From the NCBI GenBank assembly GCA_029250275.1, contig JAPFBP010000001.1:1-64000 (forward strand): a stretch of 64,000 nucleotides of DNA, written 5' to 3'. The notes under the pieces were generated by a model that was not told the DNA's origin, did not search any database, and was given only the letters and a program-made list of their open reading frames with translations. Of this stretch, positions 1-5,970 are shown one piece after another (positions within the stretch are counted from its first letter, which is position 1; each line of letters starts with the position of its first letter). This stretch comes from Candidatus Nitrosopumilus sp. (lineage in GTDB: Archaea > Thermoproteota > Nitrososphaeria > Nitrososphaerales > Nitrosopumilaceae). The position numbers and the translations under genes were made by a program.

Positions 1-218
1 AGGTTGCAAAGATCAAAGACAGCAAGCTAAAAGAAAAGCTGCAAAAACAGATACAAAATATAGTAGAGTGCCCAGAGATAGGAAAGCCATTAAGATATGA
101 TTTGAAAGGCGAAAGAACCATCTATGTGAGGCCTTACAGGCTCATCTATTCCCATCAGGGAACAGTTTTGTACCTGCTTCGTTTTGAGCACAGAAAACAA
201 GTTTATCGAAAAATCTAA
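1..218 (+). CDS. RelE/ParE-superfamily toxin, C-terminal fragment (cut by window edge)
   Basis: An open frame enters from the left edge (codons in frame 3) and stops at a TAA ending at 218. The readable 71 residues contain the pattern of the C-terminal half of a RelE-fold mRNA interferase: RYDLKGERTIYVRPYRLIY followed by a hydrophobic strand and an ending FEHRKQVYRK, where the closing H-R-x-x-x-Y-R/K motif is typical of the family. Such toxins cleave mRNA, usually on the ribosome, and are held in check by a partner antitoxin, which would lie outside the window. A second RelE-like gene sits 160 bases away on the other strand, so two toxin-antitoxin loci may lie side by side. It is partial only because of the window edge; whether the full gene is intact cannot be seen. 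Confidence 0.72.
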   Translation, partial: VAKIKDSKLKEKLQKQIQNIVECPEIGKPLRYDLKGERTIYVRPYRLIYSHQGTVLYLLRFEHRKQVYRKI

Positions 219-261
219 CTAAAAATAAATTATACACAAAACAATCTAACAACAAAAAATG

Positions 262-366
262 AAAGGAATTATTTTTGTTTTTTCTAATTCCTTTAAGGTT
301 TTCAAATGCAATACCTGATGATTCAGAAACTGCAATATCTTCAATATTTTTTGAAATAATTCTAAT
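262..366 (-). pseudogene. relic of an IS605-type TnpB gene (RuvC-II region)
   Basis: Too short for the ORF track. Read on the minus strand between a TAA and loss of similarity, the sequence encodes ISKNIEDIAVSESSGIAF followed by ENLKGIRKN. The stretch [I/V]xxENLKGIRK is the hallmark around the second catalytic acid (E) of the RuvC-like domain in TnpB proteins of IS200/IS605 elements, the RNA-guided nuclease ancestors of Cas12. Nothing recognisable of the rest of TnpB lies on either side: the upstream codon is a stop, and downstream the frame runs into low-complexity sequence. This is a decayed remnant next to toxin genes, not an active element. The family call rests on one motif. Confidence 0.5.
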
Positions 367-376
367 TTATTCTACT

Positions 377-631
377 TTATTTTTTGTAAATTCTTCCTCT
401 ATGATCAGTTTCTACAACAAAAATTATCATCTTATTTTGTTGTAAATCTAAAATCACTCTATAACTTCCTATACGTAGTCTATAAAACGGTGAATTAGGT
501 AATCTGATCACATTTTTAAAAGGATCTTGAATGCAATCTAATATCGAATCATAAATTTTCTGTGTATTTTTCTTGTCTATTTTTCCTAATTGCTTTACAG
601 ATTTCGCAGACCATACAACTTCCCATATCAT
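377..631 (-). CDS. RelE/ParE-family toxin
   Basis: This 84-residue protein has the size and order of a RelE toxin: an N-terminal strand (WEVVWSAKSVKQL), a helical pair (LGKIDKKNTQKIYDSILDCI), a conserved RLPNSPFYRLRIGSYRVIL sheet core with basic residues, and a closing strand ending TDHRGRIYKK. In this family the Arg/Lys residues of the core and the C-terminal H-R-x-x-[IV]-Y motif bind and cleave mRNA. The gene follows the antitoxin gene directly (one base between them), the usual antitoxin-first order of an autoregulated operon read right to left. Expression is expected to be controlled by the palindromic operator upstream of the antitoxin. The toxin looks full length. Confidence 0.85.
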   Translation of the reverse strand: MIWEVVWSAKSVKQLGKIDKKNTQKIYDSILDCIQDPFKNVIRLPNSPFYRLRIGSYRVILDLQQNKMIIFVVETDHRGRIYKK

Positions 632-632
632 T

Positions 633-866
633 TTACTTTAGTCCTAACTTCTTTTTGACTTGGTCTGATGTATATATTCGACCTGCCTTGATATCAGCTA
701 TTCCTTCTTCAATATTTTTGATGACTCTTTGAGTTAACACGTCATCTTCTTGAATAGTTTTCAATAATCTGGTAATTACCATTTCATATGTTTCTCCAGA
801 ATGATTCATTTGTTTTTTTAGATCATTTTTGATCTTTTTGGAAAGCTTTATTGTACTTTGCTCCAT
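633..866 (-). CDS. antitoxin partner of the RelE-like toxin
   Basis: The ORF track starts at 938, but the residues before MEQSTIKLSKK (track residue 25) are encoded by promoter-like AT repeats, so the start at 866 is preferred, giving 77 residues. The N-terminus (TIKLSKKIKNDLKKQMNHSGETYEMVITRLLKT) looks like a ribbon-helix-helix DNA-binding domain: a beta strand followed by two helices. The C-terminal part (EEGIADIKAGRIYTSDQVKKKLGLK) resembles the toxin-wrapping tail of RelB/PHD-type antitoxins, where 'xDIxAGRxYTSxxV' is common. It would neutralise the downstream toxin and repress the operon. The adjacent palindrome supports an autoregulatory role. Confidence 0.75.
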   Translation of the reverse strand: MEQSTIKLSKKIKNDLKKQMNHSGETYEMVITRLLKTIQEDDVLTQRVIKNIEEGIADIKAGRIYTSDQVKKKLGLK

Positions 867-893
867 AGTATACCGCAATATACTATAGTATAC
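867..893 (-). promoter_or_regulatory. palindromic operator/promoter of the toxin-antitoxin operon
   Basis: Immediately upstream of the antitoxin start lie two copies of AGTATAC (867-873 and 887-893), 20 bases apart, and a perfect 14-base palindrome TATACTATAGTATA (879-892). Copies spaced by two helical turns are what a dimeric ribbon-helix-helix antitoxin would need. The AT-rich TAATATAAAA just outside (about 896-905) could be the TATA box. The sequence features are directly visible; repressor binding is inference. Confidence 0.55.
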
Positions 894-1147
894 TCTAATA
901 TAAAAATAATCGATTGAGGTGTTTACAACATTTATCATATTTTAAAAATTAATTTTCACACCTATCTGAGTCTGTTTTTATCCCCAATTGAGTATCTGGA
1001 TCCTCGCGGACTCGTATCTAGTTGTAATTCAGACGCAATTTCATTTCTATATCATGAATCAAGTCAAGTGATTTGTAAAAAATAAAATCATTTTCATTCT
1101 TTGTGTGACCTAAAGAATAATTAATGGAAAAAAACTTGATTGATTTC

Positions 1148-2062
1148 ATGAATTGTGACAGATGTGAAAATTCTGCAGCATATACAAGAAAATACTCTGG
1201 GGAAAAACTTTGTTCACAATGTTTCTCAAAGTCAATTGTAAGAAAAACTGCAAAAACTATTTCAAAATATAATATGATTAAACATAATGAACTAGTAGCA
1301 GTTGCAGTATCAGGAGGAAAAGACTCTCTAGCATTACTAAAAATCATTAATGAAATGTCATTAACTCATAGTTTTAGAATAAAAGCAATCACAATTGATG
1401 AAGGTATTCCAGGATATAGAAATGAAGCATTAGAAATTGTTGAAAAAGTTTGTAGTCAATTAGGGGTAGAGCATAAAGTATATTCTTACAAAGATCTTTT
1501 TGAATTAACGCTTGATGAAGCTTTAGAATTAAGAGAAGGTGAAAAAACATCATCATGTTCAATTTGTGGCACACTTAGAAGACGTGCAATGGATTATGCA
1601 GCAAAAGATATTGGAGCAGATGTAATTGCAACTGGTCATAATCTAGATGATACGTTACAAACATTTGTGATAAACATGCTTTCTGGAGATACAACTAAGA
1701 TTGGATGGATGGATCCTGATACTTCTGCAAATGATTTAAGAAAAATAAAACCATTTTGTGAGATTTATGAATCTGAAATAGTCTTTTATGCATTTACAAA
1801 TGATATACCATTTCAATCTGAACCTTGTCCACACATGAATGAAGGAATACGAACGGAAATTCGTGAATTTTTAAACTCATTAGAAAATCAACACAGTGGA
1901 ATTAAAAATAATTTGTATCAATCAATTCTCAAAGTTTCAACAGCGGTAAAGAATTCTAGTTCTAAAGTAAAAACAAAATGTGAAAAATGTGGAAATGACT
2001 GCACAGGTAATGTATGCTCAGTTTGCACTATAGTTTTAAAACTAAAAGAAAATCAAACCTAA
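1148..2062 (+). CDS. tRNA 2-thiolation protein, Ncs6/Ctu1/TtuA family
   Basis: This PP-loop ATPase activates a tRNA uridine (C2 carbonyl) for sulfur transfer, as Ncs6/Ctu1 does at wobble U34 and TtuA at U54. The N-terminus is a CxxC...CxxC zinc finger (NCDRCENSA and KLCSQCF). The PP-loop SGGKDSLALL lies in the middle, the catalytic/Fe-S cysteine motif SCSICGTLRRR follows, then GHNLDDTLQTFVINML, and a second zinc finger (CEKCGNDC...CSVC) closes the protein. The track starts at 1124. The second ATG at 1148 is preferred because a TATA-like AATAATTAAT (1113-1122) stands about 30 bases before it and homologues begin close to the first CxxC. Which uridine it modifies cannot be decided here. It is an intact core gene between decayed mobile sequence on both sides. 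Confidence 0.9.
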   Translation: MNCDRCENSAAYTRKYSGEKLCSQCFSKSIVRKTAKTISKYNMIKHNELVAVAVSGGKDSLALLKIINEMSLTHSFRIKAITIDEGIPGYRNEALEIVEKVCSQLGVEHKVYSYKDLFELTLDEALELREGEKTSSCSICGTLRRRAMDYAAKDIGADVIATGHNLDDTLQTFVINMLSGDTTKIGWMDPDTSANDLRKIKPFCEIYESEIVFYAFTNDIPFQSEPCPHMNEGIRTEIREFLNSLENQHSGIKNNLYQSILKVSTAVKNSSSKVKTKCEKCGNDCTGNVCSVCTIVLKLKENQT

Positions 2063-2071
2063 TGCAAATGT

Positions 2072-2185
2072 GAACTACCACACAACAAATTGGGTAGCCT
2101 TTTCTTGCTTCCTTGAATGCTTTGCACTCTCACAAGCGGTTACTTTCCGCAGTTCCTACGGTAATGTACAATCGGCTTTTGCCGA
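2072..2185 (-). ncRNA. possible ωRNA/right-end hairpins of the IS605 relic
   Basis: Three hairpins lie in a row: TCGGC-TTTT-GCCGA (2172-2185, perfect), GCGG-7 nt-CCGC (2136-2150), and CTACC-13 nt-GGTAG (2075-2097). On the minus strand the last is followed directly by TTCAC, similar to the hairpin-plus-cleavage-site layout at right ends of IS200/IS605 elements. Known TnpB systems make a guide (ωRNA/reRNA) from exactly this overlap of tnpB 3' end and right end. The hairpins are seen; the ωRNA identity is inference and depends on the TnpB call. The guide would have come from the sequence beyond the element, here the end of the thiolation gene. Confidence 0.3.
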
Positions 2186-2245
2186 CATGTTCAATCCTTT
2201 GTTTAGGAGGACTGAACCGAATGAAAAGCAGAAACCCAGTATTTT
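2075..2245 (-). pseudogene. relic of the 3' end of an IS605-type tnpB
   Basis: Not in the ORF track because it is broken. On the minus strand one frame reads GSVLLNKGLNMSAKADCTLP, an in-frame TAG, then ELRKVTACESAKHSRKQEKA and a stop at 2075-2077. The phrase [A/V]xxLNKGLxxS resembles the 'AINILNRGL' segment after the TnpB zinc finger, and 'LPxELRKVTAxES...' resembles the variable tail that follows it in many archaeal TnpB proteins. The stretch is richer in GC than its surroundings and forms hairpins, as the 3' end of tnpB does because it encodes the ωRNA scaffold. The in-frame stop and the missing catalytic part make this a dead fragment. The call is from memory of family tails and needs a search. 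Confidence 0.42.
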
Positions 2246-2804
2246 ATCTAGTAGAGTATGTCAATAGTGTTTATGAGAATTGGAATGCCAAATAATGTGA
2301 TATTGATAAACATGACTAGTTATAATCAAACTATACAACCCAAAGAAAATAAATTTACCAGATTAATGAAACAGGTATTCATGGTATAATCAACTGCAAA
2401 TATGAGTCATGATCCACTCAAAGGTGCATTCGTTTGTTATCTACAATGCCAAAAAAAATAATATGAAATCAATTAAAGAATACATGAATAACAGATCACA
2501 AAATCAATTAAAAGATCCAGGACTTGATACAGTATTCAATACCATACTAAATTCTACACCTAACACCATACAAGATACCCACTTAACTTCCATATCCTAT
2601 ATCAGGTCAAATTCCACAAATCTTCAATAATCTCCTAAATTCACTAATTCTGTACATAAACAGCCATACACTGATTCATTTGATAATGGCTCAAAACTTG
2701 ATAAATAACTTAACACAAAACAAGCGCCACTCTAATTTTTCAGCACCAAATTAGAATCTGTAACATAACAACTGAGACTGTAATTTGTCTCTTTAGTTAG
2801 CAAT
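2246..2804. other. gene-poor spacer, probably decayed
   Basis: No convincing gene is seen. The ORF track lists a 73-residue frame at 2409-2630, but its composition (Asn, Thr, Ser and Ile rich, no recognisable fold) and the lack of a promoter argue against it. A perfect 8-base inverted repeat TCTAATTT-9 nt-AAATTAGA stands at 2731-2755, 50 bases beyond the stop of the next minus-strand gene, and may act as its transcript end. Lying between a tnpB relic and small regulator genes, the spacer looks like worn-down insertion sequence. Confidence 0.5.
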
Positions 2805-3071
2805 CTATTCCTTCAGGTACTCATTTATCCTCTCAATCATCTTTGGATTCAGACTTACCTCCAGTCCATACCCTGTGGGTTTTGACAGAATCAAATTTTC
2901 CTTGATCAGAACTTTTCCCATCTTGTCTACTTTTGTGGAACCCTGTTTTCCAGCGTCTCTTTGTGTGAATCCTTTTTTGAGGTTCTCAAATGAGGTATGA
3001 CTAGCCCCCCAGTTTCCACGTCTGTAGAGTTTTCGTATAATTCTTCCCTTGATTTCTTCGTCAGTTAGCAT
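2805..3071 (-). CDS. small winged-helix-like protein, function unknown
   Basis: This 88-residue protein is charged and helical, with the layout of a short winged-helix domain: MLTDEEIKGRIIRKLYRRG as first helix, SFENLKKGFTQRDAGKQGSTKVDKMGKVLIKENLI as the helix-turn-helix and recognition helix, and LSKPTGYGLEVSLNPKMIERINEYL as wing and final helix. The 'KPTGYGLEVSLNP' strand pair is like the wing of archaeal transcription factors. It faces a second winged-helix gene across a 62-base gap and shares one palindromic TATA box with it, so the two may be co-regulated. No family name can be given with confidence. Confidence 0.65.
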   Translation of the reverse strand: MLTDEEIKGRIIRKLYRRGNWGASHTSFENLKKGFTQRDAGKQGSTKVDKMGKVLIKENLILSKPTGYGLEVSLNPKMIERINEYLKE

Positions 3072-3082
3072 ATGTTCACTTG

Positions 3083-3133
3083 TAGTACCTTTGCTAGTTC
3101 ACATTTAAATACATTTGAAAGCATAGTAGTACC
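3083..3133. promoter_or_regulatory. bidirectional promoter with palindromic TATA and TAGTACC repeats
   Basis: The perfect palindrome ATTTAAAT (3103-3110) lies about 27 bases before the ATG of the plus-strand gene at 3134, the distance expected for leaderless archaeal transcription. It also lies about 35 bases before the ATG of the minus-strand gene at 3071, giving a leader of about nine bases. TAGTACC occurs twice, at 3083-3089 and 3127-3133, flanking the box. One TATA box may serve both genes, and the repeats may bind one of the two winged-helix products. Confidence 0.5.
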
Positions 3134-3457
3134 ATGGAAAGCAAGTCACTACTCCTACAATACATGGGGGATACGCCTAAACTCAGAATAATAGACTTTT
3201 TTCTAGATAACAAAGAGAGCGACTATTCTAAAAAAGAGATTATAGAGTATACTGGCATCTCAAAAACCACGCTATACAATGTATGGAATGAAATTTTAAA
3301 ATTTGAGTATCTAAAAACAACAAGAAAATATGGCAAGGCACAACTGTATGCATTAAATCCAGATAGTACTTTAATTAAAAAATTCCAGGATTTGGACAAT
3401 GAACTAGGCAAGCAGATCATGCAAAAGGCAATGGAAGATCCTATTTCTGCTCAGTGA
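3134..3457 (+). CDS. winged helix-turn-helix transcription regulator
   Basis: The 107-residue protein begins with MESKSLLLQYMGDTPKLRIIDFFLDN, a classical first helix of ArsR/MarR-like winged-helix proteins. The sequence SKKEIIEYTGISKTTLYNVWNEILKFEYL is a textbook helix-turn-helix with recognition helix, and KTTRKYGKAQLYALNPDSTLIKKF is the wing with 'YxLNP' ending. A C-terminal helix could dimerise. The start is fixed by the TATA box 27 bases upstream, so the transcript is probably leaderless. The target is unknown; the divergent neighbour with its shared promoter is the simplest candidate. Confidence 0.85.
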   Translation: MESKSLLLQYMGDTPKLRIIDFFLDNKESDYSKKEIIEYTGISKTTLYNVWNEILKFEYLKTTRKYGKAQLYALNPDSTLIKKFQDLDNELGKQIMQKAMEDPISAQ

Positions 3458-3653
3458 ACTTATCAATGACTAAATAGATGATGCTTGGAGTTGTGAAATT
3501 CAAATTTGACTATAATTGTGAACTTTAATATTTCAAGTACTTGGTTTGATCTAATGACACATCATCTGTAGTAAATTTTTCTGGTCTTGTCATTACATGT
3601 GTTGGAAATTTTTTTCCAAAATTTTAAATTTCAGAAATGGTATAAAGAAAAAT

Positions 3654-4523
3654 CTAGAGATATTTTGTATTTGCTTTGATATAATATCTCATAAACCATT
3701 TTAGAAAATGAACGGAATTATTTTTCAGATTTGATCTTTCAAGAGATTTAAAGTATGCCTTTCTATCAATATTTTTGATAAGCATTAACGGATAATCATA
3801 CTTGTATAAAATATGGTTCATCAATAATCTTGAAATTCTACCATTCCCGTCACCAAATGGGTGAATTGTCACAAATTCATAATGTGCCATACATGCCAAT
3901 TCCACAGGAGTTATTGTTCCATCATACTTGTTTATCCAATTGAATAATTTTTTTAATTTTGGTTTGATTTGTGGAACTGTTGCAAATTCTACATCATCAT
4001 TTCCCTTGATTCCAACTCTATAAGCTCTTACACTTCCGGCCTCACCTATTTTTGTTTGTTCAAAAATTTCATTATGCCAAGATAATACAATATCTTGTGT
4101 TATGATTTTTAATTTTTTTGAGCTAACCAAACTCATGAATAAATCATAATGTCTTTGAGTTTCAATCGTATCAATTTGAGATTTTTTATTGGGAGTGACA
4201 CCATGAATGAGAAGATTCTTTGTATCCTCTTGTGTAAGGTTTGAGCCTTCCATTCTCTGTGTATTGTATGTAAAAGTAATTCCAAAACTCTCAAAGTTTT
4301 TGAGTTGAATTGAAGGTGGCAATGTCTTTACTTCCTTTTTATAATTATTGAAAATTGTCTGGATTTTTGGATTCCATTCATCAGAGTAAAATTTTTGTAA
4401 AAATTCTTTTTTGAGTTCTTCTATATTATTTGGAATTGCTTTGCCTAGATATTTTCTTTTTTCTTTACCTTGTATGTTGTGTCTCATGTAGTAAAATCCT
4501 CCTTCTTTTACTATTATGACCAT
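3654..4523 (-). CDS. Fic-domain protein (probable AMPylase, class II)
   Basis: The Fic core motif HPFGDGNGRISRLLMN (family consensus HPFx[D/E]GNGRxxR) is intact, so the protein should be able to transfer AMP or a related nucleotide part to a hydroxyl side chain of a target protein. An inhibitory-helix motif [S/T]xxxEG appears upstream as TQRMEG in the segment FGITFTYNTQRMEGSNL, the class II arrangement in which the inhibitory helix precedes the Fic core. The N-terminal segment KRKYLGKAIPNNIEELKKEF is common in archaeal Fic proteins. The track starts at 4535; a TATA box TTATAATTTA (4540-4549 on the other strand) lies too near that ATG and fits the ATG at 4523 as a leaderless start. It stands alone in the accessory zone with no antitoxin-like partner seen. 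Confidence 0.88.
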   Translation of the reverse strand: MVIIVKEGGFYYMRHNIQGKEKRKYLGKAIPNNIEELKKEFLQKFYSDEWNPKIQTIFNNYKKEVKTLPPSIQLKNFESFGITFTYNTQRMEGSNLTQEDTKNLLIHGVTPNKKSQIDTIETQRHYDLFMSLVSSKKLKIITQDIVLSWHNEIFEQTKIGEAGSVRAYRVGIKGNDDVEFATVPQIKPKLKKLFNWINKYDGTITPVELACMAHYEFVTIHPFGDGNGRISRLLMNHILYKYDYPLMLIKNIDRKAYFKSLERSNLKNNSVHFLKWFMRYYIKANTKYL

Positions 4524-4588
4524 ATTATGCCACATACTATAAATTATAATAATCTTATGATTTCATAAAAATATAGTATGTAATATTT

Positions 4589-4822
4589 TTACAATTGCGT
4601 CCTTGCGTCTTTTCTTAGTTCTCGATAAAGTTTGTCACACGGATTAGATCCTTTCGCATCTCCTTCAAGGAATTTTTTTATTTTTACAACATGTTTCTCC
4701 CACCATTTTTTATTAATCATTTCACCTACAATTCGCGGATCCACTACAAGTTGAAACTCTGAGCTGTATCCTTTTTGCCCTCTTGATCTTGGATCAGAAA
4801 TATACTGACTCATTTCATGCAT
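4589..4822 (-). CDS. small hypothetical protein
   Basis: This 77-residue, basic frame reads MHEMSQYISDPRSRGQKGYSSEFQL and continues with a helical segment rich in Lys and Trp (MINKKWWEKHVVKIKKFLEG). A second start at the fourth residue (4813) is equally plausible. No family is recognised. The mixed composition without low complexity and the position right upstream of the Fic gene, on the same strand and 54 bases away, suggest a real gene that may be cotranscribed with fic, but neither a known Fic antitoxin motif nor a DNA-binding fold is visible. Confidence 0.5.
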   Translation of the reverse strand: MHEMSQYISDPRSRGQKGYSSEFQLVVDPRIVGEMINKKWWEKHVVKIKKFLEGDAKGSNPCDKLYRELRKDARTQL

Positions 4823-4941
4823 TGCAGATCTAAAAATTATTTTGATAGAGACTCAGATAAGATCATTAAAGAATACATTCATGAATTTTAAAAACATATA
4901 CTGATTCATGCTTAGCATAATAGGATGAATCCTCGCTATGC

Positions 4942-4949
4942 AAATATAA
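4942..4949 (+). promoter_or_regulatory. TATA box of the SRP RNA gene
   Basis: AAATATAA lies 24 to 25 bases before the inferred 5' end of the SRP RNA (4970), the normal archaeal spacing, in a sequence otherwise free of coding frames. Confidence 0.6.
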
Positions 4950-4969
4950 CATACTTTCTTAGGAAAAAT

Positions 4970-5285
4970 GGTAGTAGGTAAGATCAGGGTGCCAGCCGTG
5001 CCCTATTCTGAAACCGGCTATATGCAGAGATCAGCAACTGTTGGGTAAATCTCTAGATGGGTGATTCCCACTTGGTGTGCGGAAATGAAATCACGCCGAG
5101 GCGGGTGGTTACAGGACTAGAAATATCCGAAGGGATAACTTCTAAGACCGAACCATCGAAATGGATGAGGTCCGGGAGGGAGCAATCCTAAGGTGGAGCA
5201 TCCACGCTTCCTCGTCTACGTGGCGGATCTTGTATGCCTTGAAACGGGGTTATTTGTCTAGACTGGAGCCAGCAGATCTACTACC
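4970..5285 (+). ncRNA. ffs: signal recognition particle 7S RNA
   Basis: The roughly 316-base region is GC-richer than its surroundings, has no reading frame and has the length of archaeal 7S RNA. Its ends pair perfectly (GGTAGTAG at 4970-4977 with CTACTACC at 5278-5285), as helix 1 does. The SRP54-binding helix 8 core is visible as GTCCGGGAGGGAGCAATCC, with tetraloop GGGA and the AGCA asymmetric loop matching the universal 'CCGGAAGGGAGCA' signature. The 5' half (GTGCCAGCC...ACCGGC and the following helices) fits the Alu domain, which binds SRP19-independent parts and pauses elongation. The RNA guides membrane proteins to the Sec channel. A covariance-model search would fix the ends. Confidence 0.87.
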
Positions 5286-5314
5286 TTTATAATTAAAATA
5301 AAAATTCCAACCTC

Positions 5315-5647
5315 ATGGAAGGAATTATTTCATTTGGAAACAAAAAGAATTATGAAGACTTTAAAAAACAAATTCCAAGTCCAGTGTTACCTTTATTTGA
5401 TTCAATTAGAGAATTTTGCTTTTCACTTGGAGATAAAGTAATTGAAGATGTTAGAATGCATAGAGTAGTTTTTTGTAAAACAATGACATTTAGATGGTTT
5501 GCAGATGTAGAACCTGAAAGAGAAGGAGTTATCATTAAAATTCAGAAAAGCAGAAAAGATCCAATCCAAATTATTCATGTAAAAATAGACCAAGAAATTT
5601 CAGCAATAAGTCAAACCATCAAAGATGCATTTGAAGAAATTCACTAG
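5315..5647 (+). CDS. DUF5655-like protein
   Basis: This 110-residue soluble protein has the segments LFDSIREFCFSLGDKVIEDV, HRVVFCKTMTFRWFADVEPEREGVIIKI and HVKIDQEISAISQTIKDAFEEI. The order of a helix, a 'xxYxxF+xxxxFxxVxP++xxxxI' sheet and a last helix matches the DUF5655 family, which is found alone or at the end of larger proteins and has no established role. The gene starts 30 bases after the SRP RNA and could be read through from it. Its stop overlaps the stop of the acylphosphatase gene in a CTAG palindrome. Confidence 0.6.
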   Translation: MEGIISFGNKKNYEDFKKQIPSPVLPLFDSIREFCFSLGDKVIEDVRMHRVVFCKTMTFRWFADVEPEREGVIIKIQKSRKDPIQIIHVKIDQEISAISQTIKDAFEEIH

Positions 5648-5952
5648 TATAATACATCAAATTTTAAAAATTCTTCAGTAAATTTTTCATTACGTATCTC
5701 TACATCCTCAACTCTTGCATTGGCAGGACCACCATGAGCCCATTCAATTAATCTGTTAATTTTTTCATCGTCACCTTCTAAAACAGCTTCAACCCTACCA
5801 TCTTTGAGATTCTTTACCCAACCAAAAACGTCATTTTGCTTTGCTTTTACTTTAAGAGTTTGGCGGAAAAAAACACCTTGTACTTTTCCAGTTACAAAAA
5901 GTCTAACACGTTGTTTTGACACAAATAATATTTCACTAAAGTTATTAATCAA
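5644..5952 (-). CDS. acyP: acylphosphatase
   Basis: The family signature is clear: RVRLFVTGKVQGVFFRQTLKVKA (consensus GxVQGVxFR, where Arg binds the phosphate) followed by GWVKNLKDGRVEAVLEGD (consensus GWVxNxxDGxVE, with the catalytic Asn). The enzyme hydrolyses acyl phosphates such as carbamoyl- and acetyl-phosphate. From the first ATG it is 102 residues. A GTG at 5919, just before SKQRVRLFV, would give 91 residues, the usual size, and is the likelier start. The closing Y of the family (KFDVLY) is at the end. The gene shares its stop with the gene to its left. Confidence 0.93.
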   Translation of the reverse strand: MINNFSEILFVSKQRVRLFVTGKVQGVFFRQTLKVKAKQNDVFGWVKNLKDGRVEAVLEGDDEKINRLIEWAHGGPANARVEDVEIRNEKFTEEFLKFDVLY

Positions 5953-5970
5953 TATTAGGCTAAAGAAAAA

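Noticed and set aside
1018-1347. 109-residue minus-strand frame in the ORF track
   Set aside because: It lies antisense to the conserved N-terminus and PP-loop of the Ncs6-like gene and has no domain or promoter; shadow frame.
2070-2295. 65- and 60-residue plus-strand frames
   Set aside because: The same bases read better as the minus-strand tnpB tail with hairpins; the plus frames have no start signals and no family.
2409-2630. 73-residue plus-strand frame rich in Asn, Thr and Ser
   Set aside because: Composition follows AT-rich noncoding DNA; no promoter or recognisable fold. Treated as spacer.
4970-5285. RNase P RNA as alternative for the structured RNA
   Set aside because: The RNase P conserved core regions (such as GAGGAAAGUCC and ACAGAA) are absent, while the SRP helix 8 signature and pairing ends are present.
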